Shown one piece after another: positions 56,808 through 64,000 of a stretch of 64,000 nt of DNA. The stretch lies in the NCBI GenBank assembly GCA_017591395.1, contig WEDG01002015.1, positions 124,001 to 188,000 on the forward strand, read 5' to 3'. Numbering within the stretch: the stretch's first letter is position 1; each line of letters starts with the position of its first letter. The notes below the pieces were generated by a model. It was not told where the DNA came from. It did not search any database and saw only the letters and a list, made by a program, of their open reading frames with translations. Source of the DNA: Schistocephalus solidus (lineage: Eukaryota > Platyhelminthes > Cestoda > Diphyllobothriidea > Diphyllobothriidae). The position numbers and the translations under genes are program-made.

Positions 56808-58856
56808 TAATAAATAAATAAATTGTATATTTAAGGTCCAGAGAGCCCCGTCATTTCAAACTTAGTATCGCGGTATAAATAAATACAAAATGGAAAATTG
56901 CTGCACTATGTGAGCAGCCATATTAACAGCAGAAATGAAAAATATGGTAGGCATGTCCGATTCAGAACGATTTGCCATTTTTAAAACAATAGTCCACAAT
57001 CTTTAACATAAACGGTGAACTAGAAAAGAAGCAGTAAAAAAACTCCTACGGCTAAATCGGAGGTGGAGTTCGGCGAGCCGCCAATTTAAAAAAGGAGAAA
57101 AAAACTGCTTCACTAAAAAATTAATAGCTAGATGCAATGGGATAGTTCTGTGATGTTGCTGACAAGGTATGAGGGTTCGGAACGCTCCTTGTCATGTCAG
57201 AGATAATATAGCAATCAGAGCTACTGTCTGTAACCACCAGTGGAGGTGAGAGAGGACGAAATCAACGTGGACACCAAGGTCAAAACGAAGAGGGGACAGT
57301 AGAGGTCATGAGATCATCATCGAGATGCGACCTTGCTGACTGCATAGTCCACCAATCAAAGAGGAAAACCATCAGAACCCGCCTTGATCCTCAACTGAAC
57401 CTGGAGACCATCGTCGGGGTTGTAAAAGCGGAGGAAAGTACCAAGGTTGTCAAGAGTTGGCGATGCTAGTTTAAAAGGGGGGCGAAAAAGTGAATGCAAA
57501 GAGTGACTCTGCAGGGGATGACGGAAATATAATAAGAGACCAATATAATATCAAGGGAGCTGCCTCAAATACCAGGAGGACCCTTTTCGAAATCAAAAAG
57601 TTGCGAGTAAGGGAAGGAAACAGACAATAAGGACTGTATATCTTCCGAAGTTAAATGTTTGCGTAATTTTGTTTTGAAGATAGCTAATGTAGACGACAAC
57701 CTAATTTGCAGTGGAAGATTATTCCATATGAAAGCATATTTCGATGGAAAAAACTGAGACCGGTTAGTTGTGGAGCTAAGGGGTGGTGAAATGATCATGG
57801 AGGAGTTAAGAGTGGCATAGGGTCGATCTACCAAAGCAAGAGCGTTAATTCGTGGAAGATTTGGGCTAGAGTTAACGCGAAACAGGAAGCAGAGACCGGC
57901 TTCGAGTCTTCTAACTGGCATCTATCCGTATAAGAGATACAGGATCCAGGAAGAGAAAGTAGTCTTCAAGTAAAAACCCTCTGAACTTTTTCAATCTTAT
58001 TGCGGTCAGTGGCGTTCATCAGCCCAAAGAAGGGACAGCAGTATTCTAGGATAGGAAGAACAAACATGCGGTATAGGTTTAACTTTATTTCCGGAAGGAT
58101 GAAATTATGTGATATAAAACCACATATCTGTGCAGCCTTTGCAAAAATTCGATCTGCATGAGGCGATAATGCTAGCTTATTCATGTAACTTAGACCTAAA
58201 TCTTTTATGGTTGATCGTTCTAAAAGTGTAATATTTTGAAATACGAGGGGTCCAGGAAGCTTGGCGGGGCCAAAACACATGAAACTACTCTTGGATGAAG
58301 AAAACTCCATCTGCCAAGTACATCTCCAACGTGAGAGCATAAGTAGATCAGTGTTGATTTTATCAACGCAACTATTGGCCATGTCTTTAGAAAATGAATA
58401 AATGCACTTGAGATCGTCATCGTAAACGAAATTTTGTGAATTTGTGAGTAAAGCTGAAATTTCGTTTATGTACAGAATAAAGAAAAGGGGACCTAGAACC
58501 GTGCCTTGAAAAACGACACTCGTGATCGGCTGAGGCTTCGAGTAGCTATTACCTACTAAGACCTTCTGGCTGCTGCTAGACAAAGAAGAAACCAATGAAT
58601 TCAAAGAGAGGAGGCCGGATGCCGAGGGCTTCCAGTTTTCACCGAATGACGTCTGTGCGGTACCTTGTCAAAGGCTTTGCTCAGGTCAAAGTAGATCACA
58701 ACCACTGACTGTTGCTCATTACGAAGGGAATTGACGAGGTTAAGAAAAGCTAAGTGTCACACTTCGCATGATATCCCAGGAAGAAAACTATATTGCGAGT
58801 CGCTTAAGAGTTTATTTCTAAGCAAAAGTCGAGAATTCGATTAAAAATAAAAATAT
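56808..58856 (-). mobile_element. LINE family A, RT C-terminal half and 3' end
   Basis: The 3' tail is at 56808-56850 (ATAAATAAATAAATTGTATA). A - strand frame 57921-57565 encodes RRLEAGLCFLFRVNSSPNLP, YAFIWNNLPLQIRLSSTLAI and FKTKLRKHLTSEDIQSL, the ORF2 C-terminus. 58604-57966 (212 codons) encodes SQKVLVGNSYSKPQPITSVV, FQGTVLGPLFFILYINEISA (motif B), QNFVYDDDLKCIYSFSKDMA (motif C, YADD changed to YDDD) and the thumb with PLVFQNITLLERSTIKDLGL. Upstream to 58856 motif A and PGRSCE-region sequence is readable with shifts. It is 5'-truncated there. Confidence 0.87.
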
Positions 58857-58864
58857 GAATCCAC

Positions 58865-59250
58865 ATAAAAAACTCCTGTATCCAACTCTTTCAAGTACTA
58901 CCTAATCAACTAGATGGCAGCTGACGAAGCTAAAATTTCTTTGGGTCAGGAGACTTGAAGCAGACTTTTGTCTCCTTTTTCGACTAAATAAGAGCTCAAA
59001 TTTCCCCAAGCTTTCTGTAATTATCCCCATTAGTATTCGTTATAACCTAAGAAATTATGCACTAATTATACCTCCTCCTGCATCCTCCACATGTAAGCAC
59101 CCTCTATACTTTGCTTCTAGGTATAAATTTCCACGAAATAAATTGCCTATTGAAATAAGTTCGATTACTTGTCTTTCTGAATTCAAGCAAGACTGCACAT
59201 TTATCTCAGCACTGATTATATTAACCTTTTATTTTCTTCATTTTTTCCGA
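58865..59250 (+). mobile_element. Family A-like LINE C-terminal fragment
   Basis: The + strand reads RWQLTKLKFLWVRRLEADFC, LLFRLNKSSNFPKLSVIIP and SRYKFPRNKLPIEISSITCL. This matches the family A C-terminus at 57.6-57.9 kb (RRLEAGLCFLFRVNSSPNLP, WNNLPLQIRLSST) with many substitutions. It lies head to head with the preceding - strand copy. Confidence 0.7.
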
Positions 59251-59263
59251 GCAGCTTTCTCCA

Positions 59264-59346
59264 TCACTCGTAGCTCAGTTGGCTAGAGCGTTGGCTGTAC
59301 TAAAGCCTTCCATTTGCTGGCGTGGGTTCGAATCCCACCGAGGCTG
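59264..59346 (+). tRNA. tRNA-like sequence, copy 1 (probable SINE head or pseudogene)
   Basis: It has a D-arm GCTCAGTTGGCTAGAGC, a T-arm GTGGGTTCGAATCCCAC and a 3' acceptor half CGAGGCT. The 5' acceptor half (TCACTCG) pairs only at its inner end. The anticodon arm TTGGCTGTACTAAAGCC... is not standard: GTA or ACT can be read depending on folding, and extra bases suggest either an intron or a long variable arm. The sequence after the 3' end (CCGAGTTTTTCACAAG) is shared with copy 2. Confidence 0.55.
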
Positions 59347-59567
59347 CCGAGTTTTTCACAAGTGGGTCAAAGGAATTATTAAAATCTGCCATAATCCTCT
59401 ACTAATTAATTGTGCCTGGTAGTCATCTGGTGGATTCCAGATTGATTGCTTAGAAAATCCTGCTTGGGCAGTCAGCTTGCTGTATCATAATTTGTGGATT
59501 CCATACGCTGCAGTAGGCTGAGCGGGCAACCTGACCCAAGTGTGATTAAACTCACGGCTCCTGGTGG

Positions 59568-59650
59568 GGCCTCGTAGCTCAGTTGGCTAGAGCGTTGGCT
59601 GTACTGAAGCCTTCCGATTGCTGGCGTGGGTTCGAATCCCACGGAGGCCA
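59568..59650 (+). tRNA. tRNA-like sequence, copy 2
   Basis: The 5' acceptor GGCCTCG pairs with GGAGGCC at six of seven positions, with a final A in the discriminator position. D-arm GCTCAGTTGGCTAGAGC and T-arm GTGGGTTCGAATCCCAC are perfect. With GTTGGCTGTA read as anticodon stem and loop, the anticodon would be GTA (Tyr) with an intron-like insert before CCGAT; with GGCT/AGCC pairing it would be ACT. The identity is therefore open. It is better preserved than copy 1, and a working tRNA gene cannot be excluded. A homologous flank follows (CCGAGTTTTTACAAG and GGTCAAAGGAATT). Confidence 0.55.
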
Positions 59651-59689
59651 CCGAGTTTTTACAAGAAGGTCAAAGGAATTCTGCTTTGC

Positions 59690-60790
59690 TCAAATCCTTT
59701 GTAACGAAATTTTTGTTACAGTCAAGTAAAGGTGGAGTTACATTCAGACGCTTAGCCGAAAACCGAACATGGAGGACTTTAGAAACAGATTTGGATGAAT
59801 TGGCATAACTTAGTGCCCGAGACTCTCTATGCCTAGCACGCACAAGACTAATTTTCGATGCTCATTCAAATATTTGTGCTTTTCTTAAGTCAAATGGCAA
59901 AGACCTTATAAACGGACCATTACGTTGATTTCGTAATTTTGTAAGTTGGTTTTGGAAAAAATATGTAAAAGTAGCAGGGGCTGTATTTGAATTTAAAAAA
60001 TCTCAAACGGAATAAAAACCTGTTTTTTTTCTGTAAGGCTCTACAAGAGCTCATGGAAAAGGTTTGCATCGTTGATTGAACATATGCTTAGGAAATTATT
60101 CATTTCCTCATGGTTTGTGTTAGCAAAGTCGAGGTTTTTGCATTTTACCTCAGGCTTTGTAGATAGGGAGACTGGAAAACAACAGTGAATTAGTGCGTGA
60201 TCACTTGTGAATAGATCACGATGGAAATTCATAAAGATAGGGTGGACATAATTTGTAAAAAGTAAATCTAAAATGCTGTCATTTCTAGCCATTGAACTTA
60301 CTAGTTGGGACATATTTGAACAGTTAATAGTATCGACCAATTTCTGAGGTTTTGGCGATGAGGAAATGGCCTGCCAGTCAACGTTTTGCAGATTAAAATC
60401 GCCTCCAATTATTTTGAAATCAAATTGAGCACCTGCAACTTTTTCAAATAGTTCACAGAGCTTGCTTTCATTGCTAGAATAAAACGGAGGATTATTTACA
60501 CAGCCAATTACCACTTTTGTATTGTGCGGGGAAAATGACTGAAACAAAGCATTCGTTTCTAGAAAAGTACCAAATGCTCATCTGAAAGGGGAAATGTACA
60601 AAGAATGACTTAATATAAAGAAGGCAGCCACTGCCATGTTCTTCTACGTGGTCTCGTCGGTTCACATTGAAATTATCTATAGCGAGCATCGAGTCAGAAA
60701 CAAGAGAGTGAACCCAGGATTCAGCGATGCACCACATCTGGATCAAGCTACAATGCTACTGTTCTAAGCTCTGTCATCTTATTTACAACT
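59690..60790 (-). mobile_element. Family A-like LINE endonuclease and linker
   Basis: Running right to left, NKMTELRTVAL near 60780-60750 and MWCIAESWVHSLVSDSMLAI (60740-60680) hold the N-terminal endonuclease motifs. HGSGCLLYIKSFF lies at about 60640-60600, KVVIGCVNNPPFYSSNESKL at 60515-60455, KIIGGDFNLQNVDWQAISSS at about 60415-60355 and NDSILDLLFTNYVHPIFMNF at 60285-60225, then TSDHALIHCCFPVSL. GDFN is intact; Glu in AESW is also present. The ORF (60547-60041) ends in LFHELL. Linker sequence to 59690 aligns with the family A linker at 15.54-15.66 kb. The RT is missing. Confidence 0.8.
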
Positions 60791-61295
60791 CACCTCACAT
60801 TGATTTAAACTGAACTGAGTATATTCCTGAGCTGCAGGTAATGCTCATCATTATTTATAAAAAAGGAGGAGTTGGGGGTGGCGAAGAAAACTGGAGAGAA
60901 GAAACAAAAGGTTGAAACAAAATTGTTCTGGTCGTCAATTTGTCGAACATTTACTGTTAGAGCTTAGAGCAGGACACCAGCCAAAACGACTGATATTATA
61001 CTAACCACTACTTCTCAGCCACTCTAAGAGATCTTCCAATTGACGAAAGGCTGAGTTGCTTCTTTAATTTATTCATGCAGTTAATCTGCGTAAAAACTTC
61101 ATCACATAACCAATTGCCCGACTGTGCACAATCGCTCAAAATTCTTGACTCCAAGATAAGTTAAAATTGCTTATTATTTGAAAATCTTGAGATATTAACC
61201 ACTCAATTATCATCTCAATTTATAAGAATTGTACCTCTGTACCCTAGCTCCAAAGTTTTTGCATCAATTCTGCTAGATCCTCGCATATTCATATA
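60791..61295. other. Unassigned stretch
   Basis: Nothing recognisable. It lies between the 5' end of a - strand LINE and the 5' end of a + strand family B ORF1, so it may include the untranslated leaders of both. Confidence 0.4.
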
Positions 61296-61303
61296 CCAGA
61301 AAT

Positions 61304-62500
61304 ATGACTGATGCAAAAGTAACCATCGATAAACTAAATCTCTCAGCTATCCTACGGCTGCAAAACGTTATCGACAAATATGAACATTTATTTACAATGC
61401 TCAACTCACTGTTAGACTCAACATCTTTTGCAACCAGCTTAACAAGCGTAGCACGAATAGAACCCATTAAACACGGTCGCTGATAGGTCCAAACGCAGGT
61501 TAAACGTCATTATCCGCAATATCCCCCACACGGTTAACCCAACACCATCAATCCAACAACTCATACACTCATGTCGTCCTAACATCCGCATAGCAGCCAC
61601 CAAAAGGCTTAACTCCAAAAGCAAAAATAAGCCAGTGTTATTAACCTTCTATTCACAGACCGAAGCTGATCTTATTCGACAAAACCATGAAGTAAACCAA
61701 ATTCTGCTCAACGGAAACGCATTCATAAGTTCACACCTCAAACCTATGCAAAAACGTTTACTTCAAACCAAGCCACACAGCTCAAACAAGATGTTCATCA
61801 TACCTTATCCTCAGTGGAACCTCAAGCAGGCACTTCCAACGCTGCCAACTACACTGCAAAGCGTTTAACCCAGTATGATCAAAATAATAAACATAATGCC
61901 TCCTTAGCCAAACATTTGGCGAGTATATCTAATTGTTATACCAAACGAATAACTGCTTCAGCAGTTAGGAGAGGAGGGTAGAAATCAAAAGAAACGAGCA
62001 CCTCAAAAGTTTAAAACCTCATTGGAACAAATTGATGACATCAATTCTAGATCCAGTCACGTCGCAATATTAGACAGCAATAGAAGTGTTATAACGACTC
62101 TCCATAATGAACAACCAGTAGCAGAAAATGTCGACCGAGCAACTCATACAAATTCTATGACATCCATGCCAATAACATTAGGCTCAAAAGGCAACCCAAT
62201 TAGTCTCCCAGTTAGTGTTCCTACACAAAAAGATTTAATAAGCAAACCATTGCTACCAAATGCAAAAAATATGTCAACCTAACTCTGCAAACACTCAAAA
62301 GACACGAAATAGCTCTTATAATAACACCTCAACTTCCCCGACTCCAACTGCATGACATAGGAGTAAACCAACGCACGCTTACCTTTCAAACATCGTAGCA
62401 ACTTATGGCAACCAAACCAGTTACCTATGCCGACAAACCTTCCCAACAGTAACCCCAGATAGTTAAAATTACCGCCCAGTTAATCCTCCCCCCAAATAGA
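61304..62500 (+). mobile_element. LINE family B ORF1, broken
   Basis: ORF1 begins at 61304 with MTDAKVTIDKLNLSAILRLQ and continues NVIDKYEHLFTMLNSLLDS, stopping after about 60 codons. Further frames at 61635-61868 (SQTEADLIRQNHEVNQILLN) and 62022-62282 (TNSMTSMPITLGSKGNPISL) continue the protein after shifts. The start matches the - strand ORF1 at 28720; the end matches 16934-17242. No RNA-binding motif can be named. It terminates near 62500, where repeat M begins. Confidence 0.68.
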
Positions 62501-62514
62501 GCATAACCTATACA

Positions 62515-63290
62515 CACAACCCGACAGTTCGACCGTCGATTTCGACGAGGTCCACCGTATGCTCCACACCAGGTGGTGCAGGGACGGTGACTTGTGCGTG
62601 AATTAGTTTTAAGTGATAGTAGCCTTGCGCTGCAGCTACCGCACTCTCCTCCTCCCCACCTGGGCCGGTGTCAAGACAGAGTCAAGAAGACCGGAGATGG
62701 GAGAGGGCGCAGGTGGCTGGCGCGGCCGCAGCCTATTCTGGGTGTACCACCACACCTGGCTCGGATCCCACAGAGTGGGAATGCCATAAAGACCACATTA
62801 AGAAGGAGCCATTGCAGCCTGACTATCAGATTGCCACTCCACACAAAACACACATTGGGCTGACCACGCGGTCCGAGTTATCCCGTCAGTTGGCAACCTT
62901 CCAAGCCACTGCTTTTAGCGCACCGTGATAGGTTCAAGAGCGTCAGATTGTTTATAGTGAGGAACATGCGCTGAGCTGTCGACCTCAATCTCTCCCCCAC
63001 CCCCACTATCAGACACTGTCCAAGCCGGTCAGTTGCCTGATGTGGGAGTGAACACATTAACTGACGGATCGGCGTACCCGTCTTTGCGCGCCACAGCACG
63101 ACCTGGCCCCCATAACGCACACCAGGATTCACAAATTCAGGGGATATGGGCAGCCATCGCCATCTGACTCCCAGTCCACTGGTCAGCCACTCGACACACA
63201 CAGCACATACACTGAGCCGACGGCGTGGTCTGGTGGAAGCGTCAGATTGGCAGATTTCCCAGCCACGGTTTCTAGGAAACAATGATATAC
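62515..63290 (-). repeat. Repeat M, complete unit
   Basis: Read on the - strand from 63290, the words of the unit at 4217-4990 occur in the same order: CCAATCTGACGCTTCCACCA, GACCAGTGGACTGGGAGTCA, CATATCCCCTGAATT, GGCCAGGTCGTGCTGTGGCG, GGCTTGGAAGGTTGCCAACT, AATGTGTGTTTTGTGTGGAG, TTGACTCTGTCTTGACACCG, CTTAAAACTAATTCACGC and GACGGTCGAACTGTCGG. Its 5' end lies about 80 bp beyond the stop of the zinc-finger ORF, on the same strand. The short frames in it (62594-63282) are not reported as genes. Confidence 0.8.
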
Positions 63291-63371
63291 TCTGGTAAAT
63301 GGTGATTGTGAGGGTGTTGTCGATGTATTGGTGAAGGTAGTGTGCGCTGATGTAGCTTTGCCTCAGGTGGT

Positions 63372-64000
63372 TTACCGGAGGTTGTCATGGAGGCGCATGT
63401 GTCCTAATAGGCGCATGCGGTGTGTAAATGTGCGGAAGCAGTGAGGGCAGTGAAGGCGGGCGCGTCGACTGTATGTCGGAGCCCCAGGTACTGGTTCACC
63501 AGCCTCCGTGCGATGGATTCGCAGGTGACCGACCAGGCCGATGCGTGAGTTGAAGTTGCGGGTGTAGTGTGGGCAGGAGAAATCGGTAGAGGCTGGGGCG
63601 ATGTCATTCATGGTAGTGGGGGTGTCAGGGGCGCTAAGAATGGCAGGAGCGGATGGTGTGCATGGTGCATCGGTGTTGTCGGCATTGTCATGGATGCGCA
63701 TGTGACCGAATAGGCCAATGCGATGAGTGAATGCGCGAGGACAGTGAGGGCAGTGGAGGCGACGATCTCTGCTGTGTGATGGTGCTCCAGGCACTGGCTC
63801 ACCAGTCTCTGTACGATGTATTCGCAATTGACCGACCAGGCCGATGCGTGAGGTGAATGTGCGCTCGCATTGATAACAGCTTAGGAGAGATTCCCCATCG
63901 CTGATGGTGGTGGTGGTTGCGGTCGTGGGGGTAACAGGCGATGAGTAGATGGATGTGGTCTTTATGATGGTGTGAGTAATTAAATTGATGCCAGGAGTGA
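63372..64000 (-). CDS. RTE-type LINE ORF, C-terminal C2H2 zinc-finger region (partial)
   Basis: The frame is open from the window edge to a stop at 63372, 209 residues without interruption. It starts TPGINLITHTIIKT, a Thr/Ser-rich linker, and then has four C2H2-like fingers of the pattern CPHC-x12-H-x3-H: CYQCERTFTSRIGLVGQLRI (first His replaced by Gln), LHCPHCPRAFTHRIGLFGHM, FSCPHYTRNFNSRIGLVGHL (second Cys replaced by Tyr) and LHCPHCFRTFTHRMRLLGHM. Fingers are joined by repeated HRTETGEPVPGAP linkers. From family knowledge this Thr-rich plus finger module forms the C-terminus of the RTE-type LINE ORF in diphyllobothriid tapeworms, the same element as the endonuclease at 3.1-4.2 kb; fingers probably help bind nucleic acid. 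The RT domain would lie beyond the window. A stand-alone zinc-finger gene is the alternative. Confidence 0.78.
   Translation of the reverse strand, partial: TPGINLITHTIIKTTSIYSSPVTPTTATTTTISDGESLLSCYQCERTFTSRIGLVGQLRIHRTETGEPVPGAPSHSRDRRLHCPHCPRAFTHRIGLFGHMRIHDNADNTDAPCTPSAPAILSAPDTPTTMNDIAPASTDFSCPHYTRNFNSRIGLVGHLRIHRTEAGEPVPGAPTYSRRARLHCPHCFRTFTHRMRLLGHMRLHDNLR

Noticed and set aside
62515..63290. - strand 134-codon frame at 62878-63282 as a gene
   Set aside because: It lies wholly in repeat M, whose other copies do not keep the frame.

Overview
The window is nuclear DNA of a eukaryote. Its content points to a flatworm, most probably a diphyllobothriidean tapeworm (Spirometra / Dibothriocephalus / Schistocephalus group). 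The pointers are spliced genes with many introns of 30-37 bp, an RTE-type LINE whose ORF ends in C2H2 zinc fingers, Penelope-like elements, several CR1/jockey-type LINE families and tRNA-derived SINE-like repeats. The assignment rests on recognising these families, not on a database search.

Only two host genes were found. (1) RPF2, ribosome production factor 2 with a Brix domain, is on the + strand at 33110-38126. It has seven exons and an uninterrupted 360-codon frame; five introns are 30-36 bp and the sixth is about 3.8 kb. (2) A beta-tubulin gene is on the - strand at 43524-44927. It has three exons, introns of 35 and 37 bp, an intact 443-residue product, tyrosine at residue 200 and a poly(A) signal after the stop. 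No relation between the two genes is implied.

Nearly everything else is decayed transposable elements. 2.4-4.2 kb is an RTE-type LINE endonuclease fragment. 4.2-6.3 kb is an array of a diverged repeat called M here, which recurs at 8.0-8.4 kb and, inverted, at 62.5-63.3 kb. 6.7-7.4 kb is a LINE C-terminus next to a 28-G run. 11.4-12.6, 18.2-19.1, 25.3-26.0, 29.8-32.7, 45.9-46.8, 47.7-49.75 and 53.8-56.25 kb are CR1-like copies (family D). Families A and B, also CR1/jockey-like, fill 13.8-17.4, 19.1-20.6, 23.2-28.8, 46.8-53.8, 56.3-60.8 and 61.3-62.5 kb, often nested in one another. 38.2-39.6 kb is SINE-like. 39.6-42.2 kb is a Penelope-like element between two terminal repeats. 63.4-64.0 kb is the zinc-finger end of an RTE-type LINE.

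The most interesting points are: three copies of a 42-nt hammerhead-ribozyme-like core, two of which flank the Penelope-like element; LINEs inserted into LINEs, one with a putative 6-bp target duplication; two near-identical LINE copies differing by a 46-bp deletion at a microhomology; the beta-tubulin Tyr200; and two CACGTG boxes just upstream of RPF2. Regions described as unassigned were read, and no gene or named element could be supported in them.
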